From: Bacteroidetes bacterium QS_8_64_10
Lineage (GTDB): Bacteria > Bacteroidota > Rhodothermia > Rhodothermales > Salinibacteraceae
Assembly: GCA_003022505.1 (NCBI GenBank)
Contig: PXTQ01000057.1
Location: 1 to 20,703, forward strand
Direction of reading: 5' to 3'
DNA: 20,703 nucleotides
The notes beneath the pieces are model-generated. The model was not told the DNA's origin. It did not search any database and saw only the letters and a list, made by a program, of their open reading frames with translations. How positions within the stretch are numbered: the stretch's first letter is position 1; each line of letters starts with the position of its first letter. The translations under genes and the position numbers were made by a program. This document shows positions 1 to 8,004 of the stretch, piece after piece.

Positions 1-192
1 AAAGGTTTCAACATCTTGTTTTTGATCTTCGCGCTGCACCACGGCTTCTACGGGCTAAACAACGTGATGACCGACTACATCCGCAGTGACATGGGCAAGC
101 TCGTGGCGCGGTGGATGTCCTGGTCGCTGGCGCTCGTGCTGCTCGTGATCGGCACGTACTCGGTGATGGTCGCCGGGTGGAACTACGGCTAG
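1..192 (+). CDS. sdhD: Succinate dehydrogenase membrane anchor subunit, C-terminal part (cut by window start)
   Basis: The first frame is open from base 1 to a TAG at 190-192 and gives the last 63 residues of a small membrane protein. It contains HHGFYGLNNVMTDYI, which fits the conserved H...G...V..DY pattern of SdhD-type anchors, where the histidine and the Asp-Tyr pair sit near haem b and the quinone site. A hydrophobic stretch (SLALVLLVIGTYSVMVAG) near the end is the last membrane helix. The flavoprotein gene follows 111 bp downstream, so this is the anchor end of an sdhCDAB-type operon. The sdhC partner would lie upstream of the window. The start codon is not visible. The family is secure from motif plus context, although the choice between SdhD and SdhC naming is an inference. 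Confidence 0.82.
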   Translation, partial: KGFNILFLIFALHHGFYGLNNVMTDYIRSDMGKLVARWMSWSLALVLLVIGTYSVMVAGWNYG

Positions 193-303
193 CCCGCTTC
201 GCTCGCCGTTGCGCGTTCTCGCGTTGCTCTCACCTCGACGTGCAACCGCAACGCAAAACGCGCCAACGCAATAACGCGCACAACTCGCAAACGCCACAAC
301 GTC
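193..303. repeat. sdhD-sdhA spacer made of an inverted pair of GTTGCG/CGCAAC words
   Basis: The spacer has two halves. The left half (about 207-227) carries CGTTGCGCGTTCTCGCG-type words. The right half (about 248-300) carries the complementary GCAACGC and AACGCG words, repeated at roughly 8-base spacing up to the sdhA start. The reverse complement of 207-227 aligns with 248-268 with one mismatch and two single-base gaps, so the transcript could fold. No Shine-Dalgarno sequence precedes sdhA. Whether the hairpin tunes sdhA translation or processing is unknown. Confidence 0.6.
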
Positions 304-2049
304 ATGAAACACGAACACGACATCGTGATCGTCGGGGCCGGCGGCTCCGGCATGACCGCCGCGCTCTACGCCAAGGAAGGCGGGGCGGACGTAGGCGTCA
401 TCAGCAAGCTGCACCCGCTTCGATCACACACGGGCGCGGCGCAGGGCGGTATCGGGGCGGCCCTCGGCAACGAGGAGGAAGACAGCTGGCTCTGGCACGC
501 CTACGATACCGTCAAGGGCAGCGACTACATCGGCGATCAGGACGCCATCGAGACGCTCTGCAAGGACGCCCCGCGCACCATCGTGGAGCTGGAGCACTAC
601 GGCGTGCCGTTCTCCCGCAACGAGGAGGGCAAAATCAGCCAGCGCCGCTTCGGCGGGCACACGCGCAACTTCGGCGAAGCGCCGGTGCGCCGCTCCTGCC
701 ACGCCGCCGACCGCACGGGCCACGCCATCCTGCACACGATCTACGACCAGTGCCTCAAGCAGGACGTCCGCTTCTACGACGAATTTCAGGTGCTCGACGT
801 CATCATGACTGAGGACGGCGAAGAGTGCGCGGGCGTGGTGGCCTACGAGATCCTGACGGGCGAAATCCATACCTTTCACGCCAACGTCGTGTGCTTTGCC
901 ACCGGCGGCTACGGGCGCGCCTTCAAGACGACCTCCAACGCCCACGCCGGCACGGGCGACGGCATGGCGATGATGCTTCGGAAGGGCCTCCCGCTCGAAG
1001 ACATGGAGTTCGTGCAGTTTCACCCAACGGGGCTGTACCGCCTCGGCATTCTCATCACGGAGGGGGCGCGCGGCGAGGGGGGCACGCTGCACAACTCGGA
1101 GGGCGAGCGCTTCATGGAGCGCTACGCGCCGACCGTGAAGGACCTGGCCCCGCGCGACATGGTAAGCCAGTGCATCTACAAAGAAATCCGCGAGGGGCGC
1201 GGCGTCAACGGTAAGGACTACGTGAACCTCGATCTGACGCACGTAGGCACGGAAATTCTTGAGGAGAAGCTACCCGAAATCTCGGAGTTCTCACGCACGT
1301 ACATGGGCATTGACCCGGTGGAGGAGCCGATTCCGGTAGCGCCCACCTGCCACTACGCGATGGGCGGCATTCCGACCGATTACGACGGGCAGGTAGAGCG
1401 CCGCGAGCGCGGGACGAGCGTGCCTGGTCTCTTCGCGGTAGGCGAGTGCGGGTGCATCTCGGTGCACGGCGCGAACCGCCTCGGTACGAACTCCTTGATC
1501 GACCTGGTCGTCTTTGGCCGCCGCGCTGGGATGAAGATGGCCGAGGAGGTCGAACAAGGCCGCCAGAAAGCGCCGCTGCCGGAGAATCCGGAAAAGCCCA
1601 CGCGCGACGAGTTGGACCGGCTGCTCTCGAACACGAAAGACGAGGGCGAACCCATTGTGCAGGTGCGCTCCGAACTCCAGGAGATCATGATGGAGAACGT
1701 GAGCGTGTTCCGCTCCGAGGAGAGCCTGACGGAAGCGCTCGACAAGATCGGCGAGTTGCGCGAGCGCGCCAAGAACGTGGTCGTGGAAGACAAGGGCAAG
1801 CAATTTAACACGGACCTGATGGACGCCGTGGAGATTGGCTTCATGGTGGACTACGCCGAAGCCGTGGCCGCCAGCGCGCTGTATCGCACCGAGAGCCGGG
1901 GCGCGCACTCCCGCGAGGACTACGAGGAGCGCAACGACGACGACTGGCTCGAACATACCCTCTTTTACAGCGATACGGAAGGCGACTACGAATTCGACTC
2001 GAAGGAGGTTACGATCACGCGCTTCGAACCGAAGAAGCGCGAGTATTGA
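304..2049 (+). CDS. sdhA: Succinate dehydrogenase flavoprotein subunit
   Basis: This is the catalytic subunit of complex II. It oxidises succinate to fumarate and passes electrons through FAD to the iron-sulfur subunit, on the cytoplasmic face of the membrane. The 581-aa product has the FAD dinucleotide-binding motif VGAGGSGM near residue 10 and the covalent FAD attachment motif RSHTGAAQGG with the flavinylated histidine at residue 42. HPTG is at 240-243, the catalytic PRD arginine is near residue 284, and a substrate-binding HYAMGG starts near residue 350. The C-terminal FAD signature is GANRLGTNSL. Length and motif order match the family from end to end. The ATG at 304 puts the FAD motif at the usual distance from the N terminus. 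The protein is acidic at its C terminus. It lies between the sdhD end and sdhB, with a small membrane ORF intervening. Confidence 0.97.
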   Translation: MKHEHDIVIVGAGGSGMTAALYAKEGGADVGVISKLHPLRSHTGAAQGGIGAALGNEEEDSWLWHAYDTVKGSDYIGDQDAIETLCKDAPRTIVELEHYGVPFSRNEEGKISQRRFGGHTRNFGEAPVRRSCHAADRTGHAILHTIYDQCLKQDVRFYDEFQVLDVIMTEDGEECAGVVAYEILTGEIHTFHANVVCFATGGYGRAFKTTSNAHAGTGDGMAMMLRKGLPLEDMEFVQFHPTGLYRLGILITEGARGEGGTLHNSEGERFMERYAPTVKDLAPRDMVSQCIYKEIREGRGVNGKDYVNLDLTHVGTEILEEKLPEISEFSRTYMGIDPVEEPIPVAPTCHYAMGGIPTDYDGQVERRERGTSVPGLFAVGECGCISVHGANRLGTNSLIDLVVFGRRAGMKMAEEVEQGRQKAPLPENPEKPTRDELDRLLSNTKDEGEPIVQVRSELQEIMMENVSVFRSEESLTEALDKIGELRERAKNVVVEDKGKQFNTDLMDAVEIGFMVDYAEAVAASALYRTESRGAHSREDYEERNDDDWLEHTLFYSDTEGDYEFDSKEVTITRFEPKKREY

Positions 2050-2054
2050 AGCGC

Positions 2055-2111
2055 GTAAGTGTGTACGTGTGTACGTGAAGCACTTCCACACCCACATACC
2101 TTCATACATCC
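2055..2111. repeat. Inverted GTGTGTACGTG / CACACCCACATAC word pair after sdhA
   Basis: Directly after sdhA, 2055-2080 holds GT-rich words (GTGTGTACGTGTGTACGTG) and 2081-2111 holds words of the opposite strand (CACTTCCACACCCACATACC). The arms are imperfectly complementary, and the second arm ends 12 bp before the next start codon at 2124. This is another example of the paired-word spacers seen across the window. Confidence 0.5.
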
Positions 2112-2123
2112 AAACCCGCAGGC

Positions 2124-2315
2124 ATGTACTTCACGCCCGACCGGCTCTTGCTGATCGCCGTGGTGATGACGCTCATCAGCGCGGATGGGCTGTACCGTGC
2201 CTGGAAGCAGCACCAGGACGAAAAAATCGGCGACCGGCTGTTTGCGTTTTACGCCGGCACGCTTGGGCTGGGCAGCGGCATGACGTGGATTGGGTTCCTT
2301 ACCGAATGGCTGTGA
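2124..2315 (+). CDS. Small membrane protein of unknown function inside the sdh operon
   Basis: This 63-aa ORF starts at ATG 2124 and ends at TGA 2313-2315. It has two hydrophobic segments (LLLIAVVMTLISADGLY near residues 8-24, and FAFYAGTLGLGSGMTWIGFL near 40-59) separated by a charged stretch, KQHQDEKIGDR. That is the layout of a two-helix membrane protein. It sits on the same strand between sdhA and sdhB, so it is probably co-transcribed with complex II. It does not resemble an SdhC or SdhD anchor, because it lacks their haem histidine motif. I do not recognise the family. A role as accessory subunit or assembly aid is a guess from position only. Confidence 0.55.
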   Translation: MYFTPDRLLLIAVVMTLISADGLYRAWKQHQDEKIGDRLFAFYAGTLGLGSGMTWIGFLTEWL

Positions 2316-2370
2316 GGTTCTCCGAAACGCTGGCTTTGGATTTGGCACGATTCGACTCCGCATCGGACGG

Positions 2371-2539
2371 CGTATTGCGTATTTCGTAAAACGTAAGGTT
2401 GCCAGATGGACGGCGGACCGCCGACGGCAGACGGCTGTTTCTTGACTGAAACGAGAGCGGAGCGATGACTTGCGGTGGTCTGCTGTCCGCGGTCTGCGGT
2501 CCAGAAAGAACCCTTACGCAATACGCATTACGCAGTACG
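2371..2539. repeat. 169-bp nested inverted repeat between the small ORF and sdhB
   Basis: Two different word families are nested here. The outer arms, 2371-2398 and 2512-2539, are 28 bases each and reverse-complementary at 22 positions (words such as CGTATTGCGTA and TACGCAATACG). The inner arms, 2407-2434 and 2476-2503, are also 28 bases and complementary at 22 positions (words such as GGCGGACCGCC and TGTCCGCGGTCTGC). The result could fold into a long imperfect hairpin 50 bp before sdhB. It encodes nothing recognisable. It occupies most of the 274-bp gap 2316-2589. Confidence 0.7.
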
Positions 2540-2589
2540 AACGATCAACACGTAGCGAAAACGTCTACTACAGCAAAATACCCGCATCT

Positions 2590-3294
2590 ATGGAATTGAC
2601 GGCAAAAATCAAGCGCTACAATCCCGAAGAGGACGAGGAGCCGCACTGGGAGAGCTATGACGTGCCCGCCGAGCCGACTGACAGCGCGCTGGCACTCCTG
2701 ATGTATATCAAGTGGCACATCGACGGCACCCTTACCTTCCGCAAGAGCTGCGCCCACGGCATCTGCGGCTCCGACGCCATGCAGATCAACGGCGAAAACA
2801 AGCTCGCCTGCTCGGAACTGGTCGAGGGCCTCATCAGCGGCGACGGCGATACCATCACGTACGCGCCGCTGCCGGGGCAGCCCGTCATCAAGGATCTGGT
2901 GATCGACCAGACGCAGTTCTTCGAAAAGTACCGAGACGTCAAGCCCTGGCTCATGACCGAGGGGCCTGCGCCGGAGGGCGAGCGGGAACAGAGCCAGGAG
3001 GAGTTCGACATGATCGAGGATGCCACGAAGTGCATCATGTGCGGGGCGTGCACGTCGAGCTGTCCCTCGACGTGGGCCGATCCCGACTACCTTGGCCCGG
3101 CGGCCATGCTGAAGGCGTATCGCTACACCTTCGACACGCGCGACGAGGGGGCGGATGAGCGCCTCGACCGGCTCGACTCTGACGACGGCCTCTGGAAGTG
3201 CTACACCATTTTCAATTGCGTGGAGGCTTGCCCCAAAGACATCGACGTGACGCGCTGGCTCTCCGCCCTGAAGCGCCGCGCCGCCACCGGGTAG
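2590..3294 (+). CDS. sdhB: Succinate dehydrogenase iron-sulfur subunit
   Basis: This is the electron-transfer subunit of complex II, linking SdhA to the membrane quinone site through three iron-sulfur clusters. The 234-aa product shows the N-terminal [2Fe-2S] ferredoxin domain with SCAHGICGSDAM (Cys54, Cys59, Asp62 as the fourth-type ligand position, Cys74). The C-terminal domain has CIMCGACTSSCP (Cys148/151/154/158) and Cys204/210/214 in NCVEACPKDID for the [4Fe-4S] and [3Fe-4S] clusters. I chose the ATG at 2590 because MELTAKIKRYNP is the normal family N terminus. An in-frame TTG at 2470 would add 40 residues translated from the repeat spacer and is unlikely. It ends at TAG 3292-3294 and faces the convergent DUF4097-like gene. 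Confidence 0.96.
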   Translation: MELTAKIKRYNPEEDEEPHWESYDVPAEPTDSALALLMYIKWHIDGTLTFRKSCAHGICGSDAMQINGENKLACSELVEGLISGDGDTITYAPLPGQPVIKDLVIDQTQFFEKYRDVKPWLMTEGPAPEGEREQSQEEFDMIEDATKCIMCGACTSSCPSTWADPDYLGPAAMLKAYRYTFDTRDEGADERLDRLDSDDGLWKCYTIFNCVEACPKDIDVTRWLSALKRRAATG

Positions 3295-3296
3295 CT

Positions 3297-3373
3297 GGTT
3301 TCAGGTTGGCAAGTCCCAAGTTGCACGTCGGCCGTTTTGCCCCTGCAACTTGCCAACTTTCAAATCTGAAACC
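3297..3373. terminator. Hairpin between convergent sdhB and DUF4097-like gene
   Basis: GTTGGCAAGT (3305-3314) pairs perfectly with ACTTGCCAAC (3348-3357). Outside it, GGTTTCAG (3297-3304) pairs perfectly with CTGAAACC (3366-3373), with an 8-base bulge on the right arm. An alternative inner pairing AAGTTGCA/TGCAACTT (3318-3325/3344-3351) is also possible. The structure fills the gap between two convergent stop codons, which fits a bidirectional transcription end. No clear T-run follows, so intrinsic termination is inferred rather than shown. Confidence 0.55.
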
Positions 3374-3375
3374 CT

Positions 3376-3951
3376 TCAAAGCCGCCGAAGCTGGACGTTG
3401 CCCACCGAAGCGCGCAGTCGCAGCTCCGGGCCGCCTCCGTTGATCGCGGCCTTCAACTCATTCTGATCGTCGCCGCGCTGCTCGTGGAAGTCGCTCTCGA
3501 CCTGCCCAAAGCTGGTCTCCGCATCCACATTGACGCCCACCCCCTCGGCCAGGTAGACGGTGACGGAGCCTGCCGAGGACGATAGCTCGCTGCTTTCTTG
3601 CGGCTGCTTCGTGATGCGCGCCGTGATGGAGCCGCCCGTCGTTTCCGCGATGACCTCGCCCTCCAGGTCGGCCACCCGGATCGAGCCGCCCGCCGTCTCC
3701 AGGTCGGTATTGTAGCGGCGCGGCACGGTGATACGATAGCGCACTTTCAGCTCGTCGCCGTCCCACCCGTCGAACCAGCCGCTACTGTCGTCGCCTTTCT
3801 CGCCGCGCACGGTCACGTCGCTGCCCTGCTGCTCGAAGTCCACCTTGAAGCGCCTGGCGTCTTCCTCGTTGTCGGTCTCGCGGTCGCCCTTCTTCGCGGA
3901 AGCGGCGGGGCTTTTTTCGTTAGCTCTTTCCGGGCGTTGCGTCCTTTGCAC
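3376..3951 (-). CDS. DUF4097-like (putative adhesin / beta-repeat) protein, N-terminally truncated
   Basis: The 191-aa product has the repeating short beta-strand pattern of DUF4097 proteins: TAGGSIRVADLEGEV, then TTGGSITARI, SSAGSVTVYL and ETSFGQVESDF, ending in ASVGNVQLRRL. Family members are normally exported and start with a signal peptide followed by an earlier set of strands. Here the frame opens at GTG 3951, two codons after a stop (3958-3960), and begins with charged, disordered sequence (QRTQRPERANEKS...DRETDNEEDARR). No signal peptide is visible in any frame immediately upstream. So the N-terminal part seems lost, and this may be a decayed gene rather than a working one. Family assignment is by pattern only. 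The gene lies convergent to sdhB. Confidence 0.5.
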   Translation of the reverse strand: MQRTQRPERANEKSPAASAKKGDRETDNEEDARRFKVDFEQQGSDVTVRGEKGDDSSGWFDGWDGDELKVRYRITVPRRYNTDLETAGGSIRVADLEGEVIAETTGGSITARITKQPQESSELSSSAGSVTVYLAEGVGVNVDAETSFGQVESDFHEQRGDDQNELKAAINGGGPELRLRASVGNVQLRRL

Positions 3952-3994
3952 CGTACCTTACTGCAAGGAGGAGATTTGTGAGATTAAGAGACGA

Positions 3995-4033
3995 CGCCCC
4001 CCTGCGCCCCCAGCGTACTCTTCGGTAAAAAGG
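3995..4033. repeat. Dispersed spacer repeat, copy 1 (CGCCCCCCTGCG...AGCGT...CGGT)
   Basis: This 39-base stretch matches 10929-10967 in the same orientation at about 32-33 of 39 positions: CGCCCCCCTGCG identical, then AGCGT, CTCT and CGGT blocks. Copy 1 is intergenic, upstream of the lpxH-like gene. Copy 2 is inside the 3' end of ispE. It looks like a dispersed intergenic repeat rather than a chance match. Confidence 0.5.
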
Positions 4034-4057
4034 CGAGCGTAAGCTTGGATTTGCGGC

Positions 4058-4715
4058 GTGATTCTCTTCGTAAGCGACATGCACTTCAGCAAGAGCGGCG
4101 ACCCGGCGCGGGAACGCGAAAAGGAGCGGGCGCTCGTCGCGTGTCTCCGCGCGCACCGGGACGAGGTGGAGCGGCTGTACCTGCTGGGCGACGTGTTTGA
4201 TACTTACGTCGAGTACCCGTCGCTCGTCCCCAAAGGCTTCGTGCGCTTTCAGGGGCTTTTGGCCGAATGGACGGATCGCGGCGTGCCCGTGGCGTACCTG
4301 GTGGGCAACCACGATCCGTGGCATCTGGATTACTTCGAGCGCGAACTGGGCGTGCGGACGGTAGACGGCGCGCTACTCGAACCTCTCTGCGGGCGCTCCG
4401 TTTACATGCACCACGGCGACGGCATCCACGCCGAGGAGCGCCTGTACCGCTGGATGCTCCCCGTCGCGCGCCACGCCGCGAGCACGTGGCTGTACCGCAA
4501 CGCACTGCCCGGCGACGCCGGGATGCACCGAAGACGCCGACCTCGCGCTCATGGGACACACACACCTGCCGGAACGACGCGATTGGCCGGAGGGCGCATA
4601 CCTCAACCTCGGCGCGTGGCACGGCGAGCGCACCTTCGCGCTCTTGGATGACAATGGTGACGTACGTCTCCTGCGGTGGCAACGCGGCGGGGAAGCTGTT
4701 CCGGTTGACGACTAA
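4058..4715 (+). pseudogene. lpxH: UDP-2,3-diacylglucosamine diphosphatase-like metallophosphoesterase, frameshifted with internal deletion
   Basis: The first frame (GTG 4058 onward) has the calcineurin-type phosphoesterase motifs in order: SDMHF (Asp7, His9), GDVFD (Asp45), GNHD (84-86 for Asn-His-Asp) and HHGD (118-121). Around 4511-4530 this frame runs into nonsense. The downstream frame, from about 4527 to TAA 4713-4715, supplies the missing last motif MGHTH plus a normal C terminus (YLNLGAWHGERTFALLDDNG). LpxH-type proteins normally have some 40 residues between the LYRxxLPGDxG segment and the GHTH strand. Here only a few remain, so a deletion that is not a multiple of three has joined the two parts. 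The short sequence GACGCCG occurs on both sides (4514 and 4533). If intact it would remove UMP from UDP-diacylglucosamine in lipid A synthesis. LpxH and related LpxG/LpxI-independent phosphoesterases are hard to separate by eye. Confidence 0.75.
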
Positions 4716-4868
4716 CGCGCAACGCGCAAACATACCCGACCGCTGGAAGACCCACCGTTTGACCCCCTCGAAATGAAAAAGCGGCTCTACCGCTTCGCCT
4801 TCGGCGCGTAAGAACGACTTGCAACCTTCCGACCTGATTAGACCTGACGGACTTGCAAGACCTGACTC
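4716..4868. other. Spacer before the PBP gene: word repeats and a possible 12-codon ORF
   Basis: The first part has CGCGCAACGCGCAAAC-type words. The second part, ending at the PBP start, repeats GACCTGA/GACTTGCA words (for example GACCTGATTAGACCTGACGG). Between them is a short ATG ORF, MKKRLYRFAFGA, at 4773-4811, with no Shine-Dalgarno. It is too short to call a gene. No promoter stands out. Confidence 0.35.
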
Positions 4869-7269
4869 ATGCCTGACGATTCTTATTCCGACGACGAACT
4901 CGACCGCTATTTCAACAATCCGGAGTACCGGCGCGAGAAGGCAAGCGAATCGGTTCCCGACGACGACGCTGCTTCCTCATCCTCCTCCAGCACCATGTCC
5001 AGGAGTCAACAGATCAAGCAGGCCGCCAGAGTCGTGGGCACGCTGGCTGCCCTTATGCTCATTAGTGTGATCGGCCTCGGCCTGTTCATGTACTCCCTCT
5101 CGGCGAGCGGCAAGACGCCCTCGGTCCGCGAGATCGAAAACCCGACGGTGAACCTGGCGACGGTCGCCTACACCGCCGACGGCAAGGTGCTGGCGCGCTA
5201 CGCGCACCAGAATCGCTCGTGGCTGCCCTACGACTCCATCTCGACGCACATCACGAACGCGCTCGTCGCCACCGAGGACCACCGCTTCCGCGAGCACTGG
5301 AGCATGGACCTGTTTCGCACCGCCTCCGCCGTTATACGTACCATCGGGGCCAAGACCATCGGCGTGGGCGAGGTGGAGGGCGGCTCTACCATCACGCAGC
5401 AGCTCGCGCGCAACCTGTATGACAAGCAGATCGGGCGCGAGACGACCATTCGGCGCAAGGTGAAGGAAATGATGACGGCGGTGGAGCTGGAACGCCGCTA
5501 CACCAAGCGCGAGATCATCGAGATGTACCTGAACACGGTGGGCTTCGGATCCAACGCCTTCGGCGTGGAGGCGGCAGCGCAGACGTTCTTCGGCGTCTCG
5601 GCGCAGAACGTGAGCGTGCTCCAGGCCGCCACGCTCGCCGGCATGCTGAAAGCCGTCAGCCTCTACAACCCCGTGCGCCATCCGGAGCGCGCCAAGCGGC
5701 GTCGCAACATCGTGCTCAGCCAGATGGTCAAGCACGGCCACCTCACCGAAAAGTTCTACGAGAAGCACAAAGACGACCCCGTAGAGGGGACCTACAACTC
5801 GGCGGAGATCACGGCGAGTCGCGCGCCCTACTTTGCCGAGCACGTGCGCCTGTGGCTCGACGAGTGGGGCAAAAAGACGGGCCACAACATCTACACGGAG
5901 GGCCTGACCGTCTACACCACCGTCGACTCCAAGATGCAGGAGATGGCGCGGGCGGCGGTCGATAAGCAGATGAAGGGCCTGCAGGCCGCCGTCGATTACG
6001 AGTGGAGCGACAAGGGCCGAGGATATCCTAAGATGACGGACGAGTTGGGGCCGTACCTGGAGAAAAGAGGCTCTTACGAACCGTTCTCGTACTACTGGAA
6101 GACGAAGGACAAAGAGGTCAAGGCTTTTATTCGGGCCACCTCGCGCTACAAGCAACTTGCCGAAAAGCAGGGCGAGGACGAAGCCTTTCAGACGCTCCGC
6201 GACGACGAGGCGTTCATGGACTCGCTTCGCAAGGCCAAGACGCGCCTGGGAGCCGGCATGGTGGCGGTGAACCCGAACAACGGCTACGTGCGCGCCTGGG
6301 TCGGCGGGCGCAACCTGAAAGTAGATCGCTACGATCACGTTTCCATCGCGCGGCGGCAACGTTTCCATCGCGCGGCGGCAGCCCGGCTCCACGTTCAAGC
6401 CCTTCACCTACACCGCTGCCATCGACAACGGCTACTCGCCGTATTACACGCTCGTGGACTCGTCGTTTTGCCACTTCAACCCCGAAGCGAAGGAGGGCAA
6501 CAAAGAGTGGTGCCCCGAAAACGCAGTCGAATTCACCAATCAGCCCATGACGCTCAGTCAGGGTCTGGCGCAATCGAAAAACTCGATCACGGGCCAGCTC
6601 ATCCTGGAGATCGGGCCGGGGCAAACGGCGTTCTACGCCCGGCGCATGGGCATCCGCGAGAGCAAGCTGAATCCTGTGCCGTCGCTGGCGCTGGGCACGA
6701 GTCCGGTGACGCTCCTGGAAATGGTGGGCGCGTATTCGACGCTCGCTAACGATGGTTTGTATAACAAACCGACGTCGGTGACGCGCATCGAGGATCGCTA
6801 CGGCAACGTGCTCTACCAGGATCGGGACGCGCCGGAGGAAGCCGTCAGCGAGGAGACGGCCCGCACCGTCGTCGACATGATGCGCGGCGTCATCAATCAG
6901 GGCACGGGGCGGCGCATCAACTGGCAGTGGGGGCTGAACGAATATGACCTGGCCGGCAAGACCGGGACGACGCAAAAGGGCGCCGACACGTGGTTTATGC
7001 TGATGCACCCGCAGCTCGTGACGGGCGCGTGGGTCGGCTTCAACGATCAGCGCGTGCGGTTTCGCACGAGCTTCTGGGGACAGGGCGCGCACTCGGCGCT
7101 CTTCTTGGTAGGCGACTTCTTCCAGCGCCTCGCCGAGTCCGACAGCATCTCGATCTCCAAAGACGCGCGCTTCCCACTCCCGCAGAGCGGCGCGGCCACC
7201 GACACGACGCGCGCTCCCTCTGGCGGCGGCGATACCGGCGGCGATGACGACGGCGGCATCGGATGGTGA
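4869..7269 (+). pseudogene. mrcA: Class A penicillin-binding protein (PBP1A type), split by a 22-bp tandem duplication
   Basis: A bifunctional peptidoglycan glycosyltransferase/transpeptidase. The N terminus is a 50-residue acidic, Ser-rich cytoplasmic tail, then one membrane helix (residues about 54-76). The GT51 domain follows, with catalytic Glu136 in TEDHRF and GGSTITQQLARNL at 171-183, plus RRYTKREIIEMYLN. The transpeptidase domain needs STFK, and this codon run (6388-6399) lies in a different frame. SKN (6574-6582) and KTGTT (from 6958) are in that second frame, which ends at TGA 7267-7269. The shift is caused by GTTTCCATCGCGCGGCGGCA plus two bases being present twice in a row, 6339-6360 and 6361-6382, differing at one base. 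Removing one copy restores a single protein reading ...DHVSIARRQPGSTFKPF.... As given, the upstream frame ends at 6749 and would make a glycosyltransferase-only product. An assembly or sequencing error is a serious alternative for such an important gene. Confidence 0.9.
6339..6382. repeat. 22-bp tandem duplication inside the PBP transpeptidase domain
   Basis: Two adjacent 22-base copies (6339-6360, 6361-6382) match at 21 of 22 bases. Since 22 is not a multiple of three, the second copy shifts the frame just before the active-site STFK motif. Confidence 0.93.
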
Positions 7270-7392
7270 TTCGATTTTCGAGTGGGGATTATGGGATTTT
7301 TGGATTTGTGCACAAGGATCCAGCGTAGACCTGGATCTCAGCGAGGTAGACGTTTGGTGTTTTCTGGCCGCCAACGCGGATCGCTTCAAGCC

Positions 7393-7530
7393 ATGAAAAA
7401 CAACACCGAACAAAAGGCTAACTACGAGCCGTCCGTCGGCGAAGCAGATCTGGAAGGCATGTTGTCGTACCGATGCCTGACGACGGAGGATGCGCTGGTC
7501 ATTTGTTTAGCGAATTCAACCTGCGCGTGA
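7393..7530 (+). CDS. 45-aa hypothetical protein, possibly the C-terminal remnant of a DUF433-type antitoxin
   Basis: ATG 7393 to TGA 7528-7530 gives a short protein, MKNNTEQKANYEPSVGEADL and onward. Its start overlaps the stop of an upstream frame as ATGA. The segment LEGML-SYRCLTTEDALVICLA follows the spacing of the L..IL..YP.LT.EDI.ACLAYA end of DUF433 antitoxins. This is weak similarity judged by eye, and the DUF433 N-terminal half is absent. It may equally be a chance ORF. Confidence 0.25.
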   Translation: MKNNTEQKANYEPSVGEADLEGMLSYRCLTTEDALVICLANSTCA

Positions 7531-7794
7531 TTGCGTAGCGGGGTGTTGATGGGGTTCCCCCATAGCTTGCTTAAAACCTACTGTCGGGGTAATCCCCTCG
7601 GCCACAAGCTCGGCGCGGCAGATCCCCAGCACATCGCGTCCGCTGGACACCTCCTTTTGCGTGTACCACGGACGCTGCGATTTCAAATTGACCGTCCCCC
7701 CTCTTTCAAGTAAAGGCCCACGCCCACCGGCACCGACACGTAAGCTTTCCTTTTCTCCTCGGAGGAGAACCACCGCGGCAACGGAAGGCGCAAA

Positions 7795-8004
7795 ATGCCC
7801 AAGACGAAGTGCAACCCGAAGAGCGTCAAAGCGTTGCAGGCCAGCGAGTTCACCGTTGCGCGAGCCGCAGAAAACGACGCCATCGAGCCGTACGACGGAT
7901 GGATGTTTTCTGATGAGAGCGCTGAGGAGCCGTTCGGCTGGTACGTAAACGTCTACGCCCGGCGCTGGGAAGAGGCCGCTCGTCCGGCGTCTGCTCAGTC
8001 GTAA
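7795..8004 (+). CDS. 69-aa hypothetical protein
   Basis: ATG 7795 is preceded by GGAAGG eight bases upstream, one of the few purine-rich ribosome-site candidates here. The product starts MPKTKCNPKSVKALQAS and is basic at first, then acidic and aromatic (EPYDGWMFSDESAEEPFGWY). No membrane segment or known motif is seen. It ends 37 bp before sbcD. It has a reasonable amino-acid mix but no family I can name, so it may be a small real gene or a remnant. Confidence 0.35.
   Translation: MPKTKCNPKSVKALQASEFTVARAAENDAIEPYDGWMFSDESAEEPFGWYVNVYARRWEEAARPASAQS

Noticed and set aside
424..1242. Long - strand open frame opposite sdhA
   Set aside because: Shadow of a GC-rich coding frame; composition (runs of Val, Ala, Arg, His) is unlike a real protein and sdhA is certain.
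2470..2589. N-terminal extension of SdhB from TTG 2470
   Set aside because: The extra 40 residues are translated from the inverted-repeat spacer; the family N terminus is at ATG 2590.
4773..4811. 12-codon ORF MKKRLYRFAFGA as a leader peptide
   Set aside because: Too short, no ribosome site, and no attenuator-like hairpins follow it.
4977..6407. 476-codon - strand open frame opposite the PBP gene
   Set aside because: Lies entirely against clear GT51 and transpeptidase motifs; low-complexity His/Val/Arg-rich shadow.
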